NCBI GenBank assembly: GCA_009691525.1
Contig: SICG01000022.1
Span: forward strand, 1 to 38,790
Origin: Candidatus Latescibacterota bacterium
GTDB taxonomy: Bacteria; Latescibacterota; UBA2968; UBA8231
Reading direction: 5' to 3'
DNA length: 38,790 bases
Each line of letters opens with the position of its first letter. Within the stretch, counting starts at the first letter, position 1. Made by a program: the position numbers and the translations under genes. Shown in pieces: positions 1 through 8,557 of the stretch. A model generated the notes under the pieces. It was not told the DNA's origin. It saw nothing but the letters and a program-made list of their open reading frames with translations, and searched no databases.

Positions 1-1083
1 CGCGCTTTTGCTCAGGAGTTGGGGGTCAAACACTGCATCGCTACCCCGGGTTGCACCCCGGCCCTGGCGGTGCTGGCCGCGGCTTTCGGCTTTGAGCCGG
101 GCGATGAGATCATCGTCAGCCCGGTCACCGACTACGGCACGGTGCAGGGCCTGATCCGGGAGCAGTACCTCCCGGTCTTCCCCGATACCGACCCGGGCAC
201 CGTCAATATGAGCGCCCGCACCATCGCCCCCTGCATCACCGACCGCACCCGGGCCATCCTGGTGGTACACAAGACCGGGCTGATCTGCGACATGGACCCC
301 ATCAACGAGCTGGCCACCCGTCATGGGTTGATCGTGTACGAGGATGTCTGCCAGGCGGTCTTCGGGAAATACCAGGGACGGTACGCCGGCACCCTGGCCC
401 TGGCTGCGGGATTCTCCTTCGATTCGGAGAAGACCCTGGGCTCGGACGTGGGCGGGTGTGTGACCACCGACGACGACCGGCTGGCCGAGCGGCTGCGTTT
501 CATCGGCCAGAGCCGCGGCGGGGAGATGATCCCCCATTTCGGCCGGGCCCACACGGCCCCCGGGTACGCCCACCGCATGACCCAGAGCACCGCGGCCATC
601 ACCCTGGCACAGCTGGAGATCATTAAGCCCCAGGTGGAGAAGCGCGACCGCATGATCCGCCTGCTGATGCGGCTGCTGGGCGAGATTCCCGGCATCGTCC
701 CCCTGCCCATCCCCGATTATGTGGAGGTGTATTCCTGCTGGATGGCCGGCTTCAGCATCGAGCCGGCTGCCTTCAAATGCAGCGGCGAGGAGTTTGCCGC
801 CCAGCTGGCCAAGGCTGGGGTCTCCGGCGCCGGGCAGGGCAAATACTATCTGATGCCGGCGGCCCTCACATTTATTCAGGAAAAGGCCGAGAAGAAAATC
901 TATCCGTACTCGCAGCCGCCGGCCTCCCGCGCCTATCACTACAGCGCCGATTCCTGTCCCAATGCGCGCGACTTCCTCGAGAACTTTATCCGCTGGAGCA
1001 CCTTCTGCGAGAAGTACGAGGAAGCCGACTGCCAGCTGGCCGCGCAGTTGGTGGCCGAGGTGGCGGAGCAGAACCGGATATGA
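1..1083 (+). CDS. DegT/DnrJ/EryC1-family PLP aminotransferase (5' partial)
   Basis: The frame is open from base 1, so the start lies outside the window; the TTG at 19 is an internal Leu codon. The product is a sugar-type aminotransferase of fold-type I. Visible signatures are the N-terminal CIATPGCTPAL loop, the PLP-contacting stretch YEDVCQAVFG, and the region FDSEKTLGSDVGG, whose Lys (codon 430-432) is the expected Schiff-base residue. Family members transaminate keto sugars of nucleotide-sugar pathways, or act in aminocyclitol and amino-sugar chemistry; the substrate cannot be read here. Its stop overlaps the next start (ATGA at 1080-1083), so it is translationally coupled to the isochorismatase-fold gene and probably heads or continues an operon with the beta-propeller and NodB genes. 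Family assignment is strong, specific function unknown. Confidence 0.88.
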   Translation, partial: RAFAQELGVKHCIATPGCTPALAVLAAAFGFEPGDEIIVSPVTDYGTVQGLIREQYLPVFPDTDPGTVNMSARTIAPCITDRTRAILVVHKTGLICDMDPINELATRHGLIVYEDVCQAVFGKYQGRYAGTLALAAGFSFDSEKTLGSDVGGCVTTDDDRLAERLRFIGQSRGGEMIPHFGRAHTAPGYAHRMTQSTAAITLAQLEIIKPQVEKRDRMIRLLMRLLGEIPGIVPLPIPDYVEVYSCWMAGFSIEPAAFKCSGEEFAAQLAKAGVSGAGQGKYYLMPAALTFIQEKAEKKIYPYSQPPASRAYHYSADSCPNARDFLENFIRWSTFCEKYEEADCQLAAQLVAEVAEQNRI

Positions 1084-1847
1084 GCCAGCCCGCGATACGC
1101 CTGCCGGTGCGCTATTACCGCGCCCTGCCCATCGACCGGCCCGGACACGAACAGGAACTCTTTGAGATCCCCAAGAGCCAGGTGGCCCTGGTGGGCATGC
1201 ACTGCTGGAACATCGGCTGTGCGGATGGGCCGCCAGTGGATCTGAACTACTGCGTGGATCTGGGCTGGCCCCAAGCCACAGTTGAGGGCTGGCGCATCAT
1301 CCGCGAGGTGATCCGCCCGGCCATGGACGCCTGCCGTCGGGCCGGCATCGCTGTGTGCCACATCGAGACCGACTGGATGGATGCGCAGTATCCAGAGCTG
1401 CCATCCCGTCGGGCCGCGCTTCCCCCCTACACGCCGCCCCAGACCCTGGCCGGACAGATGGCCGAACGGGCCCATGGCGCTGATTATCTTCGCCGCTCGC
1501 CCCTGGCTCAGATGAAACGGGCGGCCATAGTCTCGCCGGTGGGGGATGAGCCGCTTTTCTTTTACACCGACCAGCTGCACGAGTACCTGAAACAGCGGGG
1601 AATCTCTACCCTGATCTACGTCGGCTTTTCCACCGACATGTGTGTGCTGGGTGCGGATGGCGGGGCCCGGTCCATGCTGGGGCTGGGGTACCGCTGCGTG
1701 CTGATGCGCGACGGCACCGTGGGGGTGGAGACGCCGCAGAGTTTCCCCGAACGCCTGGCCACGCGCTACGGCACCCACCTCTTCGAGTGGCAGGTGGGTT
1801 TCAGCACCACCTTTGCCGAATTTATGACCGCTCTGGGTGATGGCTGA
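1080..1847 (+). CDS. Isochorismatase-fold cysteine hydrolase-like protein lacking Asp and Lys of the catalytic triad
   Basis: This 255-residue protein has the isochorismatase/nicotinamidase fold. The GFSTDMCVL motif carries the nucleophilic Cys (C188) and is followed by the usual helix and GYRCVLMRDGTVG strand. The position normally held by the first catalytic Asp (LVxDMQ) reads VALVGMHCWN, giving Gly39. The Lys normally preceding the AF..TDL segment reads IVSPVGDEPLFFYTDQL, giving Pro153. Family members hydrolyse amides or vinyl ethers with a D-K-C triad, so this protein has either a changed chemistry using Cys alone or a non-enzymatic role. The start ATG overlaps the upstream stop by four bases, and its 3' end overlaps the beta-propeller gene by eight bases, so it sits inside an operon. 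The assignments of replaced residues are by-eye alignments. Confidence 0.8.
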   Translation: MSQPAIRLPVRYYRALPIDRPGHEQELFEIPKSQVALVGMHCWNIGCADGPPVDLNYCVDLGWPQATVEGWRIIREVIRPAMDACRRAGIAVCHIETDWMDAQYPELPSRRAALPPYTPPQTLAGQMAERAHGADYLRRSPLAQMKRAAIVSPVGDEPLFFYTDQLHEYLKQRGISTLIYVGFSTDMCVLGADGGARSMLGLGYRCVLMRDGTVGVETPQSFPERLATRYGTHLFEWQVGFSTTFAEFMTALGDG

Positions 1848-3255
1848 GCAGCCTCCAGCGGTCGTCGAGTTGGGCAATCGGCGCGAGCTCTTCGTCGATC
1901 ACCTGCTGATCGATGCCCTCGACGGAGTGCGCCTCAAGCTACACGAACCCCGCCCCGCCGAGGTGGCCCTGTGCGCAGACCAGCCCTGGGATGGTCCCTT
2001 CAATGCCGGGCACTGCGTGCTCCACGACCAGGGACTCTTTCGCATGTACTACCGCGCCCTGCAGGTGGACGGCCCGGTCTGCCTGTGTTATGCCGAAAGT
2101 GAGGACGGCATCTCCTGGCGCCGGCCTGCCCTGGATCTGGTGCGCGACGAACAGGGGCGGCCTACCAATATTCTGCTGCGGGATACCCCCAACTTCGACC
2201 TCTTCCTAGATACCTGCCCCGGCACGCCAGCCGACGAGCGGATCAAGCTGGTCCAGTACTTTTCCGGCCGCCATTCCCTTACCCCTTATGATGCCGGCAA
2301 AGGGGGCAAGCAGGTGTATCTGTCCGGCTCGGGGGACGGGATACACTTCCGCCGGCTGGCCGAGGAGCCGGTGCTCCACTGCGACCTGCCCAATGCCTTC
2401 GATTCCTCCAATGTCTTCTTCTGGTCGGCGGCCGAGGGACAGTACGTCGGGTATTTCCGCTTCATGGATGACTGGCGCTCGGTGGCGCGTATCACCTCGC
2501 CGGATCTGCGCCGCTGGAGTGCGCCCGAGCCGATGACTTACGGCGACACTCCGCGCGAGCATCTCTATACCAACGCCACCACCCCCTACTTCCGCGCCCC
2601 GCATCTCTACCTGGCCCTGCCTGCCCGGTTTTTGCCAGACCGGCGGGTGGTCAGCGACGAGGAGCTGGCCGGGCTGCAAGTGGCCACCGCCCAGGGGCAC
2701 GTGTACTACAACGACTGCTCCGAAGCGGTGCTGATGAGCACCCGGGCCGGCACCGCCTGCTACCAGCGCACCTTCCTCGAGGGCTTCGTGCGGCCCGGTC
2801 CCGGGGCCGGCAACTGGGTATCGCGTACCAATTATCCGCTTACCGGCATCGTGCAGACCGGCCCTGAGGAACTCTCCTTCTATGTCAGCCGCGAGTACGC
2901 CCAGCCCACCTGGCACATCCGGCGCTACACCCTGCGCCTGGACGGTTTTGTCTCGGTGAACGCTCCGTACGGAGGGGGTGAATTGTGCACCCGGCTCCTG
3001 CGCTTTGCCGGCAGCCGCCTCGAACTCAACTATGCCACCGGCGCGGCCGGGCAGGTGCGCGTCGAGGTCCAGGACGAAACGGGTCGGCCTCTGCCCGGCC
3101 TGGGCCTGGAGGACTGCGACCCTCTTATCGGCGACCACTGCGCCCGACAGGTCTGCTGGCGGGGCTCGCCCCAGCTGCCGCCCCTGACTGGCAAAGCCGT
3201 GCGCCTGCGTTTTTCCCTGCAGGATGCGGATCTGTACTCCCTGCGTTTCTGCTGA
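1840..3255 (+). CDS. Beta-propeller glycosidase-like protein, paralogue 1
   Basis: A 471-residue protein, with ATG at 1840 preferred to the adjacent GTG at 1837. The N-terminal two thirds resemble five-bladed beta-propeller glycoside hydrolase folds (GH32/GH43-like): repeated Trp/Asp-rich strands such as QPWDGPFNAG, FRMYYRAL and CYAESEDGISWRRP. The last 80 residues form a separate beta-sandwich-like module with G-PLPGLGLEDCDPLIGD and a terminal LQDADLYSLRF. The same module ends the minus-strand gene at 4308-5762, so the two are paralogues. No signal peptide is visible. Likely role is binding or hydrolysis of a glycan, or a lyase-like activity; no catalytic residues can be named confidently. 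It is coupled to the isochorismatase-fold gene upstream and followed after 11 bases by a NodB-type deacetylase, suggesting a shared carbohydrate pathway. Confidence 0.7.
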   Translation: MAEQPPAVVELGNRRELFVDHLLIDALDGVRLKLHEPRPAEVALCADQPWDGPFNAGHCVLHDQGLFRMYYRALQVDGPVCLCYAESEDGISWRRPALDLVRDEQGRPTNILLRDTPNFDLFLDTCPGTPADERIKLVQYFSGRHSLTPYDAGKGGKQVYLSGSGDGIHFRRLAEEPVLHCDLPNAFDSSNVFFWSAAEGQYVGYFRFMDDWRSVARITSPDLRRWSAPEPMTYGDTPREHLYTNATTPYFRAPHLYLALPARFLPDRRVVSDEELAGLQVATAQGHVYYNDCSEAVLMSTRAGTACYQRTFLEGFVRPGPGAGNWVSRTNYPLTGIVQTGPEELSFYVSREYAQPTWHIRRYTLRLDGFVSVNAPYGGGELCTRLLRFAGSRLELNYATGAAGQVRVEVQDETGRPLPGLGLEDCDPLIGDHCARQVCWRGSPQLPPLTGKAVRLRFSLQDADLYSLRFC

Positions 3256-3266
3256 AGGAGGACCCC

Positions 3267-4289
3267 ATGAGTCTGAAAGTCTGCGACTGGAAACACGGCA
3301 AGAGCTGGGTCTACTCCATCACCTACGACGAGGGCCTGGTCGACCTGCACCGCTTCGCCATTCCCCTGCACGAGGAGTTCGGCATTCCCGGACATGTGGA
3401 GGTGGTGGCCGGGCATCTGGGCGCAGTGCGCCAGTTGGGGCAGTCGAGCTATAACGGCTTCCGCCATATGAACGGCGAGGAGCTGCGTGACCTGCTGAGG
3501 CGCGGCTGGGGGGTGGGCAATCATTCCTGGAGCCACGAGGTGATCACCCCGCAGATGGTCGACCGCGAGCTGCGCCAGGCCAGGGAAGTGATCGAGGAGG
3601 CCATTCAGGCCCCGGTGCTGCTCTACTGCGCTCCGGGGGACAATACCAATATGTCCGACCATGTGCTGGCCGCCTGCCGGCAATTGGGGTACCTGGGGGC
3701 GATGAGCCTCACCGACGGGGTCAACCGCTCGCAGGCGGAGTTGTTCTGGCTGAACCGCACGGCGTTACACGACCAGTTCTACGGCCCCTTCTTCAGCGAA
3801 TACGATCCTTATCGCAATATCCGCCAGGCGCAGCAGGTGGGCGGCTGGATCATCGACTACTGCCACTGCCCACTCGAGGAGCCGGTGCACCGCAACAAGG
3901 ATTGCTCCCAGGCACAGCTGCGGCAGCGCTTCGAGGCGGTGCTGGGCGAAGGGGGCGAGGCGGTGTGGTGCGCCGCACCCGAGGAGGTGGTGAGTTACCA
4001 CTTGTGCCGGCGCCACCTGCAGGTCGAGGTGCTCGAAGAGAATGCGCAGCGCCGGCGCTACCGGCTGGGTTTTGCCGGTCTGCCGCCGCAGGTGCCCTGC
4101 CGGCAGCTGACCCTGGAGCTGCAGGTGCCCGGCGCCTGGTGCCATTCCCCCAGTGTTTGGGTGCAAGGGGCGCCGCGTCCCGCCGCCCTGGTGCGGCCGG
4201 GACTGTTGCGCTTCACCGTCGAGGTGGAGGAGGGCATGGAACTAGAATTGCGCGGGGATCAGCCCTCGCCCTGGGCCAGGCGCGCTTGA
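3267..4289 (+). CDS. NodB-type polysaccharide deacetylase family protein
   Basis: A 340-residue protein preceded by a strong Shine-Dalgarno (AAGGAGG, 3254-3260) six bases before the ATG. NodB-homology motifs are visible: motif 1 is SITYDEG (Asp21), motif 2 is NHSWSHE (His86 and His90, metal ligands), and motif 3 is YCAPGD near 120-125, where the usual Arg is Cys. Family enzymes are metal-dependent carbohydrate esterases (CE4) that remove N- or O-acetyl groups. The C-terminal 90 residues form an additional beta-rich domain. No signal peptide is seen, so it may act in the cytoplasm on a small or imported substrate. It ends the plus-strand operon and converges on the second beta-propeller gene 18 bases away. 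Confidence 0.82.
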   Translation: MSLKVCDWKHGKSWVYSITYDEGLVDLHRFAIPLHEEFGIPGHVEVVAGHLGAVRQLGQSSYNGFRHMNGEELRDLLRRGWGVGNHSWSHEVITPQMVDRELRQAREVIEEAIQAPVLLYCAPGDNTNMSDHVLAACRQLGYLGAMSLTDGVNRSQAELFWLNRTALHDQFYGPFFSEYDPYRNIRQAQQVGGWIIDYCHCPLEEPVHRNKDCSQAQLRQRFEAVLGEGGEAVWCAAPEEVVSYHLCRRHLQVEVLEENAQRRRYRLGFAGLPPQVPCRQLTLELQVPGAWCHSPSVWVQGAPRPAALVRPGLLRFTVEVEEGMELELRGDQPSPWARRA

Positions 4290-4307
4290 GCCAGGGGTTT
4301 CGGGGCG

Positions 4308-5762
4308 TTAGGGGCTCAGGGTAAAGTCGAAGGCGTAGAGGGTTGCGTCCTGCAGCTCCACCTGGGCCACGAGTTCCTCGCCAGCCACCAGCCTGGGCAG
4401 TTCCGGATCGCCCTGCCAGCGCACCGGGGTTTCGAGGTGGTCGCCGGCGAGGGGGACGCATTTGTCCAGTTCAAACCCTGGCAGTGGCTGGCCGTCGGCT
4501 TTGGCCAGCCCCACCCGCACCGATCCTCCCGAACGAGTGAGCACGTTGAGAGCCAGCCGGCCCTGGACCGCCGGGCGCGGGGCCAGGTGCAGCCGCTCGG
4601 GCAGCACCGCCTGGTAACCCATGAGCCGGTGGCGCCGCCACTTGGCCAGGCCGATGCGCGCAAATCCTCCCTCAGCCGCCGCGGCTCTGATATAGGCATT
4701 GTAGTCCACCTCGTGGCCGCACCATCCGTGCCGATCCTTGGTGCCGGTGAAGTAGAGCCAGGTCTCCTCGCCAACCTCCACCGGTGAGGAAGAGGTGTAG
4801 AGGGCCCCGCGCGCCCAGGAGGGGGCATCAAGGGCGCGCAGCCAGTCGGGTCGGCCGGGCAGGTGGAACCAGCGGCCGCCCCGTTCCAATTGGTACACCA
4901 CCGAGAGGTCCACGGTGCCGGACCGGCCGTGATAGGCCAGGGTGGCGGTGCTGTGGCCCAGGGGCAGCTGATGGCGGAAATTCCACAGGAAGCCGATGGT
5001 GGGCCCGGCGGTGGGCATCAGCCCCACCCCGTAGTAGTCGGCGGTGTGGAAACCGCGCGCCCGCGCCCCGGTGTCGTCGTGTTCGTCGGGGATGAGGGTG
5101 CTGACCGGCGAGCTGATCTGGCCCCTGGCCCACTCGGAGCCGTAGAAACGGCGCCGGTACATGCCCGCGGCCCGGCCGCTGATCTTGAGGGCGATGCGGG
5201 CGCAGTCGGCCTGCGGGTCCCAGACGGCGCTGATCACGTCGCCGTAGGGCCAGACCGGGTCGGTGCTGTCGAGCTGCCAGTGGAGGCCGTCGGCCGAATG
5301 GGCGGTGTAATAGCCGGGACGGTTCACCTGGTGGGGATAGAGGCCCCGCAGTTTTTTGGGTGCGGTGTAGCCAAAGGCCCGGTACCGGGCTTCGGGGCCG
5401 GCGTGGGGATCGACGAAGATGGTCGGGGAGTGGAAAGGCAGGTCGGTGAGGTGGTTGTGTTTCGAGCCGCTGCTGGCGATCAGGCCGTAGTCGGGCCGGC
5501 GCCAGTTGAGGCCGTCCTCGCTTTCGGCGCAGGCCACGGCTACCACATCCTCCCCGTCCCAGTCCTTGGGCCAGGCCTGGTACCACATCCGGAAGCGGCC
5601 TGCCTCGCGCATCACCGAGCCGTAGATGGAGGCTCCGGAGGCATCGGGCGGGGAGGCACCCTGAAGGACCGCACCCTCCAGCACGACGGGCGGGTTGAGC
5701 ACCAGGCGCAGCCCCTCGGAAAGAGCGCGGATCTGTTCGTGTCCTTCGCAGGCCAGTTGCAT
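4308..5762 (-). CDS. Beta-propeller glycosidase-like protein, paralogue 2
   Basis: A 484-residue protein on the minus strand. I take the ATG at 5762 because GAGG lies eight bases upstream; a GTG at 5771 would add three residues. It has the same architecture as the gene at 1840-3255: early FRMWYQAWP and ACAESEDGLNWRRP blade motifs, and a C-terminal module with G-PLPGFELDKCVPLAGD, a Trp-Gln-Gly-Asp-Pro-Glu-Leu segment and a terminal LQDATLYAFDF. The pair are clearly paralogues though diverged in the middle. Probable role is carbohydrate recognition or hydrolysis; substrate unknown. It converges with the NodB-type gene and diverges from the DUF486 gene 26 bases away. No signal peptide is evident. 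Confidence 0.7.
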   Translation of the reverse strand: MQLACEGHEQIRALSEGLRLVLNPPVVLEGAVLQGASPPDASGASIYGSVMREAGRFRMWYQAWPKDWDGEDVVAVACAESEDGLNWRRPDYGLIASSGSKHNHLTDLPFHSPTIFVDPHAGPEARYRAFGYTAPKKLRGLYPHQVNRPGYYTAHSADGLHWQLDSTDPVWPYGDVISAVWDPQADCARIALKISGRAAGMYRRRFYGSEWARGQISSPVSTLIPDEHDDTGARARGFHTADYYGVGLMPTAGPTIGFLWNFRHQLPLGHSTATLAYHGRSGTVDLSVVYQLERGGRWFHLPGRPDWLRALDAPSWARGALYTSSSPVEVGEETWLYFTGTKDRHGWCGHEVDYNAYIRAAAAEGGFARIGLAKWRRHRLMGYQAVLPERLHLAPRPAVQGRLALNVLTRSGGSVRVGLAKADGQPLPGFELDKCVPLAGDHLETPVRWQGDPELPRLVAGEELVAQVELQDATLYAFDFTLSP

Positions 5763-5788
5763 GGCTTTCACCTCACAGGGGTAGTGTG

Positions 5789-6135
5789 ATGCCCGTTTTG
5801 CTGCAGACGGCAGGACTGCTGGTGCTGTCCAATGTTTTTATGACTTTTGCCTGGTACGCCCACCTGCGCAATCTGAATGACCGCGCCTGGTACGTGGCGG
5901 TGGTAGTTAGCTGGGGCATTGCTTTTTTTGAGTACACCTTGCAGGTGCCGGCTAACCGGCTGGGTATACGGCCTTGAACCTGGGGCAGTTGAAGATCCTC
6001 CAGGAGGTGATCACTCTGTCGGTGTTCGTGCCCTTTGCGGTGTTCTACATGCGCCAGCCGCTCAAGCTGGATTATCTCTATGCCGGGTTCTGCCTGCTGG
6101 GGGCGGTGTACTTCATCTTCCGCAACCCTTCATAG
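5789..6135 (+). pseudogene. DUF486 small membrane protein interrupted by a 1-base deletion
   Basis: The first frame (ATG 5789, after an adjacent GTG) encodes a hydrophobic protein with TFAWYAHLRNLN and SWGIAFFEYTLQVPANRLG, typical of DUF486, a DMT-like family of about 110-115 residues with four short membrane helices. It then stops at 5977. The remainder continues in another frame as YTALNLGQLKILQEVITL and PFAVFYMRQPLKLDYL, ending at a TAG at 6133-6135. Adding one base near 5966 (GGTATACGG read as GGN-TAT-ACG) restores a 115-codon family-length protein. Either the gene is freshly inactivated, the assembly has an indel, or a frameshift is used in translation; the first two are likelier. Function of DUF486 is unknown. 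Confidence 0.85.
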
Positions 6136-6165
6136 TAGTCCATCACAGTGATGTTGAGGTGTCGT

Positions 6166-6287
6166 CGTGAAGAGACCCGCTCCGGCCTTTCCCGATGCCC
6201 GGGCCTGCCACCGACGCCCCGCCCTGCCCCCAGGCCCTTTTTCCCGGCACCTCTCCCCCAGTAAAGGCCTCCAGGGTCATCTCCACG
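6166..6287. repeat. Structured intergenic repeat, copy A
   Basis: This lies between two convergent genes. Nested inverted repeats can be read directly: CGTG 6166-6169 with CACG 6284-6287, AGA 6171-6173 with TCT 6280-6282, GACCC 6174-6178 with GGGTC 6274-6278, GGCCTTT 6184-6190 with AAAGGCC 6263-6269, and GGGCCTG 6201-6207 with CAGGCCC 6231-6237. Copy B near 24.3 kb shares long identical runs, including CTCCGGCCTTTCCCGA and CTCCCCCAGTAAAGGCCT. No protein-coding content is supported. It could be a mobile REP/MITE-like element, a structured RNA, or a bidirectional transcription stop. Confidence 0.75.
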
Positions 6288-6334
6288 CCGCCTGGTCGCA
6301 CTCGTCAAAACCAACGTGACGGATGTTAAATGGC

Positions 6335-7363
6335 CTAAAGCTTTATCACCTGGGCGCTCCGGGCCGAGGCGTAGGCGGCCTGGGTAACCTCGACGACGTG
6401 TACGGCCAGTTCGCCGGCCATGGCTGGATGGCCCTGGCGCAGGATGCAGTCGACCAGGTTTGCCACCGGGGTGGGTGGGATAGGCAGCTCGTCCTCGCGC
6501 CGGTCCAACTCCTCCTTGCCGGTGGTGATGCGCACGGCAAAAGGGAAACCCCGCAACTCCGCCGTTCCTGCTGAGCCGTAGTAGAGGCTGTGCTGCCGTT
6601 TGGCCGGGGTGCCGCTGTCGGCCAGGATAGAGAGCGTGGCCAGGGCGCCATTGCTCAGGCGGGCGCTCAGGGCAGCGCGCACATCCCAGGCGGCATTGTC
6701 CATCACCGCACTTACCGCCGCCACCCGCAAGCCGGTACACCACAGAAGTTCGCTGATCAGGTGGGTGCCGCCGTCCATCAGGAAACCGCCCCCGTTTTGG
6801 GCGGCGTCGCCGCGGAAGAGCGAGGGCCGCACCACCCCGGGCAGATCCGCTGGCAAGGCCTCCAGTCCCAACACGCCTTTGGCATTGCCCACCCAGTGGA
6901 CATGGGCCGACTCGATGGTGCCGAGGGTCCCGGCGGCGATCTGCTCCCTCAGGAAACAACAGTGGCTCCAGTACGGGGGATTCTGTCCCACCACCAGGGC
7001 CAGCCCTCGTTCGGCGGCCAAGGCGACCAGCCGGCGGCCCTCCCCTGGGTCGATGGTGATGGGTTTTTCCAACAGTACGTGCAAGCCTTGTTCGAGGGCG
7101 GGCAGGGTGTGCTCGTAGTGGAGGTGGTGGGGCGAGCAGATGACCACCGCATCCACCAGGCCGCTGTGGATCAGCTCGCGGTAGTCGGTGAAGCAATGCC
7201 CGACCTGGAAGTGGGCGGCCAGCTTCTGTAGTTCGGCCGGATCGCGCCGGCACAGGGCGCTCAGGGTGGTTTCGGGATGCCGGAGGATATCGGGGCAGTG
7301 CCGGCGCGAGGCGAACCAGCCGGCGCCGATCACCCCCAGGCGCAGGGGGACGGGAGGCGTCAT
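6335..7363 (-). CDS. Gfo/Idh/MocA-family oxidoreductase
   Basis: A 342-residue NAD(P)-dependent oxidoreductase. The Rossmann motif GVIGAGWFASRRH opens the protein, followed by the DAVVICSPHHLHYEH strand and the EKPIT segment whose Lys is conserved in the family. The middle carries DGGTHLISELLW, matching the catalytic D-x3-H region of the C-terminal alpha/beta domain. Family members oxidise or isomerise sugars, inositols and related polyols. Its ATG lies four bases after the stop of the PHP-domain gene and has a GGGAGG ribosome site, so the two are cotranscribed. The substrate is unknown; a sugar or cyclitol is likely given the surrounding carbohydrate genes. Confidence 0.9.
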   Translation of the reverse strand: MTPPVPLRLGVIGAGWFASRRHCPDILRHPETTLSALCRRDPAELQKLAAHFQVGHCFTDYRELIHSGLVDAVVICSPHHLHYEHTLPALEQGLHVLLEKPITIDPGEGRRLVALAAERGLALVVGQNPPYWSHCCFLREQIAAGTLGTIESAHVHWVGNAKGVLGLEALPADLPGVVRPSLFRGDAAQNGGGFLMDGGTHLISELLWCTGLRVAAVSAVMDNAAWDVRAALSARLSNGALATLSILADSGTPAKRQHSLYYGSAGTAELRGFPFAVRITTGKEELDRREDELPIPPTPVANLVDCILRQGHPAMAGELAVHVVEVTQAAYASARSAQVIKL

Positions 7364-7367
7364 CGGA

Positions 7368-8468
7368 TTACCTCCCTTCCAAGAGGATGGCCGAACTCAG
7401 AAAAAGGCGCATGGCGCACTGACTGGGCCAGGGCCGTTCGCGGCGGGCGGCCAGAGCGCGCAGGCGCACAAAGCCTTTGGCGCCGGCGGGCACGGGCAGC
7501 GAGAAGGTGAGAGGAGCAGCCGGCTGTGGCCCGAAGGAATGCAAGAGGGCTGGGGGCTGGGTGTGGGAGAACTGCCCGATCAGGTCGAGGGCCTCCAGTG
7601 CTTCGCCGGCTTCCAAGGTCAGGGTCAGCATCCCGGGGCCGGGACCGGTCCAGGTGTCGCCGAGGCGGGCCTGGTCCACGCGGAAATCGACCAGATCGAG
7701 CCAATGGCCTTGGGCGGCGCAGGTGCGGCCCTGGCGCAGGGCGGCAAAGATCGCGGCGCTGTCCCGCTGGCCTGGGGCTACCCCGGCGCGGGTGTGGTTG
7801 AAGACGCCGGGCGCATAGTCGGGCCTGAGGTGTTGTTTGTGGATGTGAAAGTCGGAGTTGGCCAGCAGGGCAAAGGGCCGGCCTTGGGTGTAGAGGTGAT
7901 CGGCCAGGCCTCCAGGGGCAGCGCTCGGATAAGCCAGCGGATCGAGGGCCAGCACCAGATCGCGGGTCTGGTGGCCGTGTACGGCTTCGATGCCGGCGAT
8001 CAGGCCGCCCTGGTCGGCCGCCAGGTACAGGTCCAGTTCCGAGGCAGACCACTGTCCGCGGGCAGGATGGTTGAAGAAGAACAGCGGGCGTTCGGCCAGG
8101 GGCAGGGCAGCCAGGAAGGCCAGGGCTTCCGGCATTGCCGGTTGGCTGCCGGCGAGGCGGTCATAGGCCCGGGCAAAGGTCTGGGCGTGGTCGTGCTCGC
8201 GGGATGAGGGGGGAAAGATGAGGCAGGCGTGGCCGCCGGTGGGGGTGTTCCACTCTAAACCCGAGAAGAGCAGCAGGCCGGGCAGGAGGGTGCGCATGCG
8301 GGTGATCACCTCTGCCTGTTCCCCCAGGGCCGGCTTCTGGGCGTGATTGGTCAGGGCGATAAAGTCGAGCCGGCCAGAGACGCCCTCCAGATAGGCGGCC
8401 GCAAGCCTGGAATCTTCGCAATGGGTGTGGAGATCGCCGCGTAGCCAATGCAGGGCAGATGAAGGCAT
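7368..8468 (-). CDS. PHP-domain metal-dependent phosphoesterase-like protein
   Basis: I place the start at the ATG at 8468 (366 residues); the frame is open to 8618, but those 50 extra codons run into the divergent promoter region and gene. The N-terminal PHP domain shows WLRGDLHTH (His14, His16), FIALTNHA, FSGLEWNT (Glu), FFNHPARG and SDFHIH, which together supply the usual metal ligands. The C-terminal 120 residues are beta-rich without a recognised motif. PHP proteins include histidinol phosphatases, nucleases and sugar-phosphate esterases; in this size class they are often annotated only as CehA/McbA-like metallohydrolases. It is cotranscribed with the Gfo/Idh gene downstream. No convincing Shine-Dalgarno precedes the chosen ATG, so the exact start is uncertain. 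Confidence 0.85.
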   Translation of the reverse strand: MPSSALHWLRGDLHTHCEDSRLAAAYLEGVSGRLDFIALTNHAQKPALGEQAEVITRMRTLLPGLLLFSGLEWNTPTGGHACLIFPPSSREHDHAQTFARAYDRLAGSQPAMPEALAFLAALPLAERPLFFFNHPARGQWSASELDLYLAADQGGLIAGIEAVHGHQTRDLVLALDPLAYPSAAPGGLADHLYTQGRPFALLANSDFHIHKQHLRPDYAPGVFNHTRAGVAPGQRDSAAIFAALRQGRTCAAQGHWLDLVDFRVDQARLGDTWTGPGPGMLTLTLEAGEALEALDLIGQFSHTQPPALLHSFGPQPAAPLTFSLPVPAGAKGFVRLRALAARRERPWPSQCAMRLFLSSAILLEGR

Positions 8469-8493
8469 GCGGTTGCACGGGGAAAAGGTTTGC

Positions 8494-8528
8494 TGTACAC
8501 TCGAAGCCGGCCAAGAGTCAAATATAAA
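8494..8528. promoter_or_regulatory. Divergent promoter region between PHP and orphan genes
   Basis: In the 89-base gap, a minus-strand TTGACT (8516-8521) is followed after 16 bases by TGTACA (8494-8499), a fair -35 but poor -10. On the plus strand TATAAA (8523-8528) could be a -10 for the 8558 gene, with no clear -35. These are weak calls from consensus matching only. Confidence 0.3.
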
Positions 8529-8557
8529 GCCCACGCCAGGAGGGCAACAGATCGACC

